Shown here: piece after piece, positions 33,901 to 38,651 of the stretch
Layout of the letters: every line of letters begins with the position of its first letter
Numbering within the stretch: position 1 is the first letter of the stretch
DNA from: Mucilaginibacter empetricola
GTDB lineage: Bacteria > Bacteroidota > Bacteroidia > Sphingobacteriales > Sphingobacteriaceae
Direction: 5' to 3'
DNA length: 64,000 bases
Assembly (NCBI RefSeq): GCF_024808665.1
Contig: NZ_JANUBZ010000004.1
Coordinates: 62,001 to 126,000, forward strand
Translations under genes and position numbers: made by a program
The notes under the pieces: generated by a model
Databases searched by the model: none
Told to the model about the DNA's origin: nothing
The model's input: only the letters and a program-made list of their open reading frames with translations

Positions 33901-35187
33901 ATTACTGCTATCAATCCGCCGGCGCATACTTTCCCTGCATCCAGCGATGGCTCTGAAAAAACCTATAACATCAGCATGACGCCGACCAGCAATTGCGGAT
34001 CACAGGCGCCGTTTGTGGCTCAGGTTACAGTGAGTCCGGCAATACCAGTTGCTGTGTTGTTGCCAAACCAGTTAAATTCATGCGGTACGTTTTCGCTAAG
34101 CGCTCAAAATTTATCGCCGGGTGATAACGTAGCATACGATTTTTACCTGGTAGATCAGAATGGTGCTATTGTTCAGCATTTAAGCTATCCTGATAAAGAG
34201 AATGCGGTATTCCAGCCGGTTTCTCCAAGTGTACCTACCACTTATCAGCTATACATGATTGTAACCGATAAGTGTGGTAATCAGGCTAAATCTACCCCAA
34301 TAAATATATTAGGCGCACCATCAACCCTAACATCGCAAATACAGATTAAGGGTGATATCAACTCTATATGTTTGGGTAGCCCTATTACGTTCCAGAATAT
34401 ATCAACTGGTGGTGATAAGTTTACCATTACGCTTTATAATGCTGATAAGACTATTTTAACAACAATCCCGGCAACTACCAGCGATTTAAGCTATACACCA
34501 ACTGTTATCGGAACGTATTATGTATCTATAACAGCGGGTTATGTTGCCTGCGGCGATGCACCGGTATCAGCATTAAAAGAGTTTGATGTATATCCTAATC
34601 CGGAGCCGAACTTTGTTTATACAGTTGATAATAATTACAACGTAACCTTTATTAACACCACGCCTGATGCGGGTAATGTACCTTCCTCTGCTTTGATTTA
34701 CAACTGGGACTTTGGCGATGGCACAATGAATGAAACAACCTATGCGCCAAACATACACTTCTTTAATTTTGCAAACGCACCGTTTGTGGTAACCTTAAAG
34801 GCTACTACCCCAGGCAGTACCTGCTTTGGTATAACCACGCAAACGCTTGATATTAAATTCCATGGTAACCTTTTTGTGCCAAATGCGTTTATGCCTGCCG
34901 GAGCTGATCCAGCACTTAGAAAATTTTATGTGAAAGGACAAGGAATGAAGACATGGCATATGCAGGTGTTTAATAACTGGGGACAATTGCTTTGGGAATC
35001 AACCGCGCTGGATAGTAGTGGTGCCCCAACCGAAGGATGGGATGGTACGTATAAAGGCAAGGTGTGCGAACAGGGTGTTTACATATGGCAGATATCGGGA
35101 ACCCTGTTGAATGGTGAAGCCTGGAAGGGGATGTCGTACGGCAGCGGCCTGCCAAGTAAAACAGGGCCAATACATTTAATAAGATAA
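18943..35187 (+). CDS. giant repeat adhesin secreted by the type IX system (SprB-like)
   Basis: A 5414-residue protein. I chose ATG 18943; the TTG three bases before is not needed. It has a signal peptide to about residue 27 (FIFQGVFGQ). Residues to about 918 are Ig/PKD-like beta domains. Residues 919 to about 4942 are tandem units of about 180 residues, each with two beta modules: A (ANAGANVEICN..YTLQGN) and B (VGGTT..VCSGSN.G.ITLSGQ). I count 22 full units plus one lone A module. Then come PKD-like domains (NFGDGS near 4977, NWDFGDGT near 5253) and a C-terminal gliding-associated sorting domain of type B from about 5309 (LFVPNAFMPAG, VFNNWGQLLWES, GWDGTYKGK). It is exported by type IX secretion and displayed or released at the surface, probably for attachment. 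The PorP/SprF gene follows after 6 bases. Confidence 0.93.
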   Translation: MNKTSTKRLFLLALFTLFIFQGVFGQTITVGAVDPGPYGQGSSIEVPINVNNSGGCITQTNTYNVYLSNASGSFSPGTLIGSSAGFYAGYINATIPTGTPAGTGYRVEVQSTSPAVTSNVSAAFTINTSNTGVTASVSSTLIGTDPNVFGRCTGIAGATFSIKNTSSTGTTTASFFNEGSQAGEGSNISIPTTGYTFTASQSNYTISVKNVDGSGNVATKGYQLINNIIQNNFGSAGNGFVCLTNGKGTLSYTISTTGASGISANYPGDTYTVSWGDGTSTTYTECQIAALGGVLSHTFTLPSCGQTGNGVANSFYVQNQAVSPYCSQTSSPPGISAKVLITPLTSFSAPAIACSGTALTIPNTSQPGPDPNATTSTCAANPGQLYDWTLDGVSVTGYQGVLIGVSFVFPAGTTPGNHTLTLHSELPASGIGCQAADYTQTICFEKPPVPSFTIAAEACAGTTVTPVNTSVVSNVCSVATYTWSATGPGAVTYTGGTSSTSQTPQMVFPTAGTYTVTLGVVSGCGTINTSKTIIIDGTPKVTMSAALTLCGSGQTLTFSNTATTTKTTFSGTTVQQANTYTWNVTAAAGGTYSFAGGTTKNSEYPQITFNSIDTYTVSVSNTNTCGSAFAVQKITFSLAPVVNAGPDQTVCASAPATTLAGTISGTYSSFQWTGGAGTFSPNRTTLNAVYTPSTGEIAAGSVTLTFQGNSTVPAPCNIATDNMTINITPTPLVNSAPSVATCSKQALSYGITANQPLTTFTWTASATIGTPTGFTAVGSGSSITDVITNNGNTDAVVTYNITPTLKGCPGPVFPLTVTIHPLPVMTAAPVSSPICSSLPANITLTSNVVNTTYTWTSTAAAGITGNTNQSTAKSTTSIQDILVNSNTVPASVSYTVTPYNGTCAGTPVTTSILVEPSPVIANAGPNTEICNATTYTLTGNNASPGSGVWTVVSVTGPGTPHINSPGTATTTVSGLLPGGTYQFQWTTSYYASCPSSTSIVKIVDDVPPVGGTTTGANEVCANNNAGTITLSGQSGSILYWQSYSGTGPAVNIPNTTTVLSYSNIIATTKYWAVMGNGVCDTVHSTPTTITVDQPPVVANAGPNAEICGSPSPTSYTLAGNNASPGVGTWTQTGGPTTGVVIASPHVATSGVSGLMPGNTYQFTWTIQATGLCPTNSSTVSIKVDQPPVGGVTSGAAEVCSTANNGQITLSGQFGTVMYWQSSLDKISWTQITNTGLTQPYNSLTQTTSYRAVLQNGVCDTVSSAPTTIKVDQPPVTANAGPSTEVCGVTTYTLQGNDPSPGFGLWTQVGGPTAGITIAGAGTPGAVVNGMVPGNTYQFQWTTKNGGVCTPSNNTVTIVDDLPPVGGVTSGGATVCISGNSGQIILSGQSGSIVKWQYLPALPAGQPWTDMPTLNTSTIQTYLNLTVTTQFRAVISNGVCPWVYSAPSTVTVEPLPVTSNAGSDQEICGTSTSYVLQGNNASPNVGTWSVASQPGGSPVVTFTGGGVNSATATAGNLVPGVYYFTWTINGIAPCSPSTSTVKITVDQPPVGGTTAGGTTVCTGSNNGQITLSGQSGTITGWQYSPNGLAPWRDTTVTSPVLSYANLTQTTYYRAVLSNGVCPLVYSTPSTVIVMPLPVTSNPGPNAEICGSTTSYTLQGNSVALPDVGTWSVVSGPNVSSVNIAPINAANATVSNLIPGVYVFSWSISSSPQCSPSVNSVTITVDQPAQGGTTTGGTTVCTGSNGGQITLSGQTGTITGWQYYPSNKTTWIDTAVTTAVISYSNLTTTTQYRAVLKAGADCPVAYSSASTIIVAPMPIASNAGANQEICNYTSYTLNANNASPGIGTWTQIQPTGAPQPAVTFSGTNGVNNPNVTVTGLIPGNVYNFTWTISTSASCPSTSSTVTITDDAPPVGGIATANPSEVCFGSNAGQITVTGQSGTIFGWETSPNGNAPWTAIGNPTTTQNFTNITATTYYRLRTLGNGVCSQVYSTVAEVIVDPVPVASNPGPNDEQCNITTYTLQGNDPGSGIGTWTQVGGPTTGIIIKNPGSKNAVVQGMIPGNTYQFKWTIVSSATSTCPPSSNTVNIIDDALAVGGTTSGAKEVCSGSNSGTITLSGQAGAVVQWTKLVAGNPPVTINNSTTSLSYINLTETTTFEAVIQNGADCGQVISSTTTITVDPAPPVANAGTNDEVCSATTYTLNGNNPGIANGLWTCTIKPAGTTVSFSDATKSNATVSGLIPGNNYQFTWTITGASTACPPTSSTVTIIDDAAPVGGTTASNAIVCSGSNNGQITLSGQLGSIVSWESSTDGIHWPIVPNTSTTLSYTNLTQTTQYRAVLVTSKLCDTAYSSVTTITVNNPPPVANAGANVELCNAISYALQGNSASPGSGMWSVVAGTNTPSVNFVSATDAHTTITGLVPGTYYLKWTIGGVASCQSTSSTVVITIDAPAVGGNTASDATVCLGSNSGKITLSGQVGNVVKWQSSPDGSQWTDISNTSTIFSYTNLTQTTQYRVKVLNSGICDTATSSVTIITVVPPPPVANAGANVEICNATGYTLQGNDPGPGATGQWTFVSGPNNIAGFDATNPNASLTGLIPGIYRFTWTITGSASCPSSSSTVTIKNDAPAVGGTTASDTTVCSGSNNGQITLSGQVGNILSWQSSTDGQHWKSISNTSNTFIYNNLTTTTYYRAQILNGKVCDTAYSSTTTITVALPPPVANAGANVELCNATSYALQANNPAPATGTWTILSPNPTSASISAADIHNQNATISGLTPGVYRLQWTINGAASCLPSSSTVTITIDAPPIGGTTGGVTTVCLGSNNGQVTLSGQVGNVSYWQSSTDGVQWTKILNNTSTSLSYNNLVTTTYFRAKVFNGGVCDTTISSVTIITVVPPPPVANAGASAEICSQSTYTLQGNNPSPANGMWTILNNPGNTASFVGTSASTQNATVQGLTPGVYEFQWTITGSASCPPSSSTVFITVDTPPVGGMTAGATAVCSGSNNGRITLSGQVGNVSYWQSSTDGVQWTKILNNTSTSLSYNNLVTTTYFRAKVFNGGVCDTAISNATIITVNNPPPVANAGANVELCNQSTYTLQGSSPSPANGMWTILTNPGNTASFVGTSASTPNATVQGLAPGVYEFQWTITGAASCPPSSSTVTITVDAPPVGGTTAGGTAVCSGSNTGKITLSGQYGSIAGWQLSTDGGNSWTSILNTTNAQVYTFNNLTTTTWYRALIQTSLLCGQATSTPSIVTVNNPPPVANAGANVELCNQSTYTLQGNNPSPANGMWTILNNPGNTASFVGTSASTQNATVQGLAPGVYEFQWTITGAASCPPSTSTVFITVDAPPVGGTTTGGTAVCSGSNTGKITLSGQYGSIAGWQLSTDGGNSWTGILNTSNAQVYTFNNITTTTWYRALIQTSLLCGQATSTPSIVTVNNPPPVANAGASVEICNQSTYTLQGNNPSPANGMWTILTNPGNTASFVGGSASAINPNVTVQGLAPGVYEFQWTITGAASCPPSTSTVFITVDAPPVGGTTTGSTAVCSGSNTGKIILSGQYGSIAGWQSSTDDGQSWTNILNTTNAQVYTFNNLTATTWYRAQIQTNLLCGTAPSTPSIVTVEVPPVVANAGIDQTICNVSSYQLSGNDPGTAIGTWTLTSGQTGVTFTGVNGANTPNATAQGLTPGTYQFKWTIASATGTCPPTYSLVNITVSQPPVGGVTASDTSVCSGSNSGTIKLTGQFGTIIHWQSKAPADTVWTTIPNTTNASYSYLNLTATTQYRAILHNGICADAPSTVTTVTVNTPPPVANAGSGQEVCSVTTYTLQGNNPAPASGKWTILSGPPGASITKDTTANAVVIGMIPGNSYQFQWTITGSTSCPSSNSTVTIIDDQAPIAGTTSGTAEVCSGSNSGTITLAGQFGTILNWQSKAPADTAWTNIPNTNNTYSYVNLTQTTQYRAVIQTTLLCGPVQSTITTITVDQPPVVANAGPADKVCGATSYTLNANSPGTANGQWSVVSGPPGVAFSVSTDPHATVINLIPGNIYQFQWTISPATASSCPPTSDVVTITDDKAPIGGTTLKDTSVCSGSNTGQINLVGEYGTIAWEKNDGGGFGPTGNSTDVQGYFNLTKTTQYRAVLSTTGTCGVAYSNVTTITVDLPPVVANAGNADEVCSVDHYDLNANNAGAGVGTWTEFNGPAGVSFSNVNDPNARVSGLIPGNLYQFQWTIAVPGSSCPPTSSVVNITDDKAPIGGSTSGALEVCSGSNGGEILLSGQYGTIAKWESSTDNGNTWTGITNTNNTYHYNNLTTTTEYRAVLVTSLICDSARSTPTIIKVDMPPIQANAGANDEICSSATYNLNGNSPLPGTGVWTVESGPAGVTFSDSTSSTAIASGMIPGNTYVFKWTITGTASCPPTFSTVNIADDKAPIGGTTSGANEVCSGSNNGVITLTGQFGTVAKWEYSYDGQHWYGLSNIGVTNTYVNLTQTTQYRAVIVTSKVCDSVRSTPTIIKVDQPPIEANAGADDEVCSATSYHLNGNNPGSGTGVWTVVAPVPNNVTFADSTSATTTANNLIPGTVYQFQWTITGTASCPPTSDIVNITDDKAPIGGLTSSPNQEVCYGNNAGQIDLNGQLGTIVRWEVTTADGQIKEVVNSNNTYYFSDLTQTTTFGAYVNNGGKCGDVASTTTTITVDPPPVMSVPGPNVSICNETTYTLQGNNPAPGTGVWTVVQGTPGVTFSDSTSQNAIVSGLIPGNVYKFKWTITGSKYCPPTGAVVTITDDQAPVGGTTTGAATVCWGDNAGQITLTGQFGTIVGWESSTDGKTWTATVPIDVTTTINYSNLTRTTQYHAIMHNGTSCDTAWSTPTIITVNAPTPVSQAGADFNVCNQTIITLNGNYPGAGGGLWTQTAGPTVNILTPSNYSTQVTGLAGDTTYQFEWTIFGLAPCANSESVINVGVHTDVVPSFTMNKSNGCGPTIVAFTNTSIPTVRGTFVWNFGDGSPSITAINPPAHTFPASSDGSEKTYNISMTPTSNCGSQAPFVAQVTVSPAIPVAVLLPNQLNSCGTFSLSAQNLSPGDNVAYDFYLVDQNGAIVQHLSYPDKENAVFQPVSPSVPTTYQLYMIVTDKCGNQAKSTPINILGAPSTLTSQIQIKGDINSICLGSPITFQNISTGGDKFTITLYNADKTILTTIPATTSDLSYTPTVIGTYYVSITAGYVACGDAPVSALKEFDVYPNPEPNFVYTVDNNYNVTFINTTPDAGNVPSSALIYNWDFGDGTMNETTYAPNIHFFNFANAPFVVTLKATTPGSTCFGITTQTLDIKFHGNLFVPNAFMPAGADPALRKFYVKGQGMKTWHMQVFNNWGQLLWESTALDSSGAPTEGWDGTYKGKVCEQGVYIWQISGTLLNGEAWKGMSYGSGLPSKTGPIHLIR
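21697..33768 (+). repeat. in-frame tandem repeat array of about 22 units
   Basis: Units of about 530-550 bases encode paired beta modules. Each module has two Cys at fixed places: EICN and SCPPSS in module A, VCSGSN and GVCDT in module B. Sequence identity is highest in the centre (about 27.0-29.8 kb) and falls toward both ends, the pattern expected of an array expanding and homogenising by recombination in its middle. Confidence 0.85.
27407..28109 (+). repeat. two identical 166-base segments inside the array
   Basis: 27407-27572 and 27944-28109 are identical base for base by my reading, at a distance of 537 bases (179 codons). Silent sites are unchanged, pointing to a recent duplication or gene conversion. 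The next pair of units (from about 28441 and 28984, distance 543) is also nearly identical. Confidence 0.8.
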
Positions 35188-35193
35188 ACACAA

Positions 35194-36234
35194 ATGATGA
35201 ATAAGTTAACAGTGCGTTGGCTGATACTTTTGATGTTATTGACAAAGGGTTTAACAAGCTTTGGCCAGGATCACCTGTATTCGGAGTTCTTTAATTCGCC
35301 TTTGTATTTGAACCCGGCGCTTACCGGGCAGTTTCCGGCAGATTTGCGTATGACGCTGATTTATCGAAATCAATGGACAGCAGTTCCGGGGCCGTTATCA
35401 TATGCCTCTGCATCTATAGATTATAATATACCCAAGTTTGGCGGTGGTATTGGGTTATTGTTTACCCGCGGCAGCGAGGGTACGGCTTATCTGGACAAAA
35501 CAAATATTGCGGCATTGTATTCGTATAGTGTTGGTTCAGAGGATTTTGTACTTTCATTTGGATTGCAGGTAGGAATGACTGATCGCTCTATTGATTATGG
35601 TAAACTGGTTTTTGACGATCAGATTGACCCCACATTGGGTATTATAAGTAATACATCGGCAGCAACACTGCCTTTTAACAATAAGTTTTTCTTTGACTCG
35701 GGTGCAGGCACAAACCTCGTTATCGGCGATTTTAATATTGGTGCTGCATTGCAGCACATCAATCAGCCTAATGAATCATTTACAGGCTTACCGGCAAAAT
35801 TACCCATGCGCTTTGATACCCACATCAGCTACCGGCTGGATCTTAACCCCTTTGATAATATGGACGATGAGGATAAATCGTACTTCATCCCATCAGTGGT
35901 TTACTACAAACAGGCCGATTTTGACAGCTATAGTGTTGGTGTGCAGTACAAGCACAACGGCGTTAACGTAGGTTTATCATATCGCAGCGGTGAACAAACC
36001 GGACCAAGCGCTGTGGTGTTGTCTTTTATATTCGATTTGTTTATTAACAGGGATGGCGGCGAGAAGCTGCGTTTTGGCGTAAGTCATGATGCGGCTGCAC
36101 AAGGGTTAACGTATGGCAATACTGCCGGAAGTACCGAGGGTAGTTTAGGTTATGAAACCACTTTGCCCAACTCGGGCAGTGGCGATGAGGCTCCAAGATT
36201 TGAAGGCGCCAAACGCTGTTACCAGTTCTATTAA
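35194..36234 (+). CDS. PorP/SprF family type IX secretion membrane protein
   Basis: A 346-residue outer membrane protein with a signal peptide (LTKGLTSFGQ, to about residue 25) and the PorP/SprF signature DHLYSEFFNSPLYLNPALTG. Further family features are YRNQWTAVPGPLSYASASIDY and alternating beta strands of a barrel. ATG codons at 35194 and 35197 are both possible. SprF-type proteins attach or deliver a specific type IX cargo that carries a type B sorting domain. Here the cargo is the giant adhesin six bases upstream, so the pair is almost certainly one operon. A hairpin at 36321 probably ends it. Confidence 0.92.
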   Translation: MMNKLTVRWLILLMLLTKGLTSFGQDHLYSEFFNSPLYLNPALTGQFPADLRMTLIYRNQWTAVPGPLSYASASIDYNIPKFGGGIGLLFTRGSEGTAYLDKTNIAALYSYSVGSEDFVLSFGLQVGMTDRSIDYGKLVFDDQIDPTLGIISNTSAATLPFNNKFFFDSGAGTNLVIGDFNIGAALQHINQPNESFTGLPAKLPMRFDTHISYRLDLNPFDNMDDEDKSYFIPSVVYYKQADFDSYSVGVQYKHNGVNVGLSYRSGEQTGPSAVVLSFIFDLFINRDGGEKLRFGVSHDAAAQGLTYGNTAGSTEGSLGYETTLPNSGSGDEAPRFEGAKRCYQFY

Positions 36235-36320
36235 AATTGTTTGAATAGGAGCCATGCAAAAACGTTGATAAAAGCTGGTTCCTGCTCTAAAAGATATTTC
36301 ATTACTTTGCAAACAGGCAA

Positions 36321-36346
36321 ACAAAGGCAGCATTAGCTGCCTTTGT
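36321..36346 (+). terminator. terminator-like hairpin after porP/sprF gene
   Basis: ACAAAGGCAGC, loop ATTA, and the exact complement: 11 base pairs. No T-run follows. It separates the adhesin operon from the next gene, whose ATG is 15 bases further on. Confidence 0.5.
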
Positions 36347-36360
36347 GGTTAAATTACGCA

Positions 36361-37011
36361 ATGGAGCTGGATAAATTTGAATACGAAATAAGGGATGTAG
36401 TACTGGAGGCTTTTGGGAAGCAGGATAGCCTTACGCGTCAATATTTGCTGGAACTGTTTGATGATGACGAGCCTATGGCGGCAGCTATTGTTGCTGTTTT
36501 GCAGGCTGATGGCCTGGTGGCCGAGGTAGGATTATCAGAACAGCATTACTTGCCGGTATTGCTGGTGAGGAAGCCAGCGGCATCGGCCTTTTTGCAAAAC
36601 GGGGGGTATACCCGGCAGTTTGAAATTGCACTGGAGAAAAAGCACCCTGGTTTGCAACCGGATGTAGAACAGCAGCCAAATACGGTGCAACAAAACGTTA
36701 TAATTGAGGAAAGGCAGCCGGCTTTACAGTTTAATGGCGTGCAATCACCAAACAACCATCACTCTAAAACCACCGAAGAGAACTTTGGCCCGGTTACAGA
36801 ACCTGGCGAATTGCAAAAACAATACCTGGCTTTGCAAAAAATAAACCAACAACAGCAACAAATTATTAAAGAACGCGATGAACAAATAAGACTGCTTAAA
36901 CGGAAAGTTAAACGGCTGCAATACCTAAAACGGGTATGGTGGCTTGCAGGGTTTTTGTTGCTGATAATTATGATAATGGTGTATAAGTCGCATGTAAAAG
37001 TTCATCATTAG
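36361..37011 (+). CDS. hypothetical coiled-coil protein with C-terminal membrane anchor
   Basis: A 216-residue protein from ATG 36361; an in-frame TTG at 36343 lies within the preceding hairpin and is rejected. The N-terminal 80 residues are acidic and look like a small folded, winged-helix-like domain (DSLTRQYLLELFDDDE). A Gln-rich linker follows, then a coiled coil (about 155-190, INQQQQQIIKERDEQIRLLK), and a single membrane helix at the C-terminus (VWWLAGFLLLIIMIMVY). It is a tail-anchored, cytoplasm-facing layout. I do not recognise the family. The hairpin upstream suggests separate expression from the adhesin operon, though a role with it cannot be excluded. Confidence 0.75.
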   Translation: MELDKFEYEIRDVVLEAFGKQDSLTRQYLLELFDDDEPMAAAIVAVLQADGLVAEVGLSEQHYLPVLLVRKPAASAFLQNGGYTRQFEIALEKKHPGLQPDVEQQPNTVQQNVIIEERQPALQFNGVQSPNNHHSKTTEENFGPVTEPGELQKQYLALQKINQQQQQIIKERDEQIRLLKRKVKRLQYLKRVWWLAGFLLLIIMIMVYKSHVKVHH

Positions 37012-37178
37012 GCGAAAGATGTACGGGAACACTTTTAAGTTTTAACTTCTACATAAAGGAGTATTTTGTTGTGAAATAAATTAGCAATAATTATATTTAT
37101 TTGCCCGCATTTACAAACGGGTATAAAACCTAATTAAGTCCTTATCGGATATAATAAACCTTATTAAACCCTGACTAC

Positions 37179-37508
37179 ATGCAAGAAACTCAAATTGATC
37201 AAGAAAACTTTATTAAACAAATGTATGGCTACGCCTCAGTTTTGTTCAGAAAGGGTATGAACCCTTACGAAGTTAAAACCGCATTAATGGATAAAGGGCT
37301 TGATGAAACCAATGCCAATTATATTGTGGGTAGTTTTGAACAGCAAATTGACAATGCCCATAAGAATAGGGCCCAAAAGGATATGCTTTATGGTGCCTTG
37401 TGGTGTGTTGGCGGCGTAGTGCTAACCATGGCGCATATTGGCTTCATATTTTGGGGCGCTATCGTTTTTGGCGCCATTCGGTTTTTTAGAGGATTATCGA
37501 AAATGTAA
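37179..37508 (+). CDS. small membrane protein, function unknown
   Basis: A 109-residue protein with an amphipathic N-terminal half, including a short helical segment (NPYEVKTALMDKGLDETNA) reminiscent of a UBA-like three-helix bundle, and two closely spaced hydrophobic segments at the C-terminal half (about 69-87 and 88-102). The frame is clean, starts with ATG and is convergent with the HxlR gene. The preceding 167 bases contain no frame. No family assignment. Confidence 0.7.
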   Translation: MQETQIDQENFIKQMYGYASVLFRKGMNPYEVKTALMDKGLDETNANYIVGSFEQQIDNAHKNRAQKDMLYGALWCVGGVVLTMAHIGFIFWGAIVFGAIRFFRGLSKM

Positions 37509-37530
37509 AAAAAGTCAAAAATACAACGTA

Positions 37531-37878
37531 CTACTCTTTCGATTTGGTAGCCATATCCTCTAAGCCCCATTGCTGAATAACGGCAATTACCGGCATCAGC
37601 GATTGTCCGTAAAGGCTAATGCTGTATTCAACCCTTGGCGGCATTTCTGCAAATATTTTGCGCTCAATAATTTGATCGTCTTCAAGCTCTCTGAGCTGAT
37701 TAACCAGCATTTGTTTGCTGATTAACGACAACGTTTTCTGCAATTTGCCGAACCTGTTACATCCTTTACTGATAGCGTAAATAATAAGTATTTTCCATTT
37801 GCCGCCAATCAGGTTAAGACAGTGGGTGACCGGGCAATTATAGGGATTGAAATCTTTGTTTTTACGCTGTGCGTCCAT
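37531..37878 (-). CDS. HxlR family transcriptional regulator
   Basis: A 115-residue winged helix-turn-helix protein. It has the HxlR signature NCPVTHCLNLIGGKWKILI, with the recognition helix region LSLISKQMLVNQLRELE and the wing residues RVEYSISLYGQSL. Cys 14 and Cys 20 lie near the N-terminus, where related regulators (YodB, HypR) sense oxidative or electrophile stress through Cys. Whether these Cys sense anything here is unknown. The gene is divergent from the gene at 37975, with a palindrome in the gap that is its likely operator. Confidence 0.92.
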   Translation of the reverse strand: MDAQRKNKDFNPYNCPVTHCLNLIGGKWKILIIYAISKGCNRFGKLQKTLSLISKQMLVNQLRELEDDQIIERKIFAEMPPRVEYSISLYGQSLMPVIAVIQQWGLEDMATKSKE

Positions 37879-37915
37879 TGGTCTGTTTTATTGTGCTAGC
37901 TACTTTATTATTGAC

Positions 37916-37932
37916 TACTTTTTATAATAGTA
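37916..37932. promoter_or_regulatory. candidate HxlR operator
   Basis: TACTTTTTATAATAGTA: TACT and AGTA arms around an AT-rich centre, an imperfect palindrome with one mismatched pair. It lies between the divergent HxlR gene and the 37975 gene. A TACT...AGTA layout is typical of several HxlR-type sites. Inference only. Confidence 0.4.
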
Positions 37933-37974
37933 CCTAAGTTGCAATTTTACATAATTATTAAACAAATTAAAATT

Positions 37975-38541
37975 ATGACCGCTGCGCAAACAAAGAATAA
38001 TATGAGTGGTGAATGGGTAAGCATAGCCCCCGAAATAAGACCAAGTGCCCAGAAAAATGAAAATGGAAGCGCAAAGGCGTTTTACCTTACCCGAGATTTC
38101 AAATATAGTGAAAACGACACATTCGAATTAACAGTAGTAAACTCGGCGGATCCTTACGGCAAAGTGCCTTTGGTTAAAATGTTTATTAAAGGGCGTATAG
38201 TATGGCAGGGAGAACACCCTATTGCATCCGGAGCGCAAAAGGTAGATTTTACAGCCGATGAAGCTTATGCCGTAACGCCGCTTATTCAGGGTTTTGCTGA
38301 CGTGTTGAACCAGGTTGCAAGTAGCGGTTACGAGAAATGGGAAATTGGAAAGACCCAAAGCATATTTGGAAAATCATTTGCACCCTTTGGATTGATAGAA
38401 GGTAAAAACTTTAAAGAGTTTGACCTGATTTATGTTTATAACGATATGCTTTTTTGGGGTGCACGCAATGTTGATGGAAGAGGTTTTGACAGCGAGGAAA
38501 ATAGACCCACAAATTTGCAAATACCATTGGCCAGAAAATAA
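37975..38541 (+). CDS. APCDD1-like beta-barrel protein (tentative)
   Basis: A 188-residue protein without signal peptide. I start it at ATG 37975; the TTG at 37939 is weaker. The frame is one all-beta domain: SGEWVS..PEIRP, FYLTRDFKYSENDTFEL, FIKGRI, and a C-terminal LFWGARNVDGRGF.SEENRPTNLQIPLAR. As I remember it, this order matches the repeat domain of animal APCDD1 (EWVS, E-RP, FLTR, RGRY, and a terminal LLFNGQRPSDG..., RATSYQMPL). APCDD1 is a lipid-binding Wnt inhibitor. Divergent from an HxlR regulator, it may be its target. Without a database search this is a hypothesis; otherwise it is an unknown protein. Confidence 0.7.
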   Translation: MTAAQTKNNMSGEWVSIAPEIRPSAQKNENGSAKAFYLTRDFKYSENDTFELTVVNSADPYGKVPLVKMFIKGRIVWQGEHPIASGAQKVDFTADEAYAVTPLIQGFADVLNQVASSGYEKWEIGKTQSIFGKSFAPFGLIEGKNFKEFDLIYVYNDMLFWGARNVDGRGFDSEENRPTNLQIPLARK

Positions 38542-38651
38542 TTGTCTTTGCTCAGCTGGCTAAAGACCTTTTCTAATGCGGATGTCAATTATTTAACCTT
38601 ATTAAGGATAAATTGATAAAAGCATTATTTTTATGGCAACTGAAAACCAGC

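Noticed and set aside
18943..35187. Regularly spaced repeats that might suggest a CRISPR array or satellite
   Set aside because: The repeats are about 540 bases long, stay in one open frame and encode structured modules; no short identical repeats with unique spacers.
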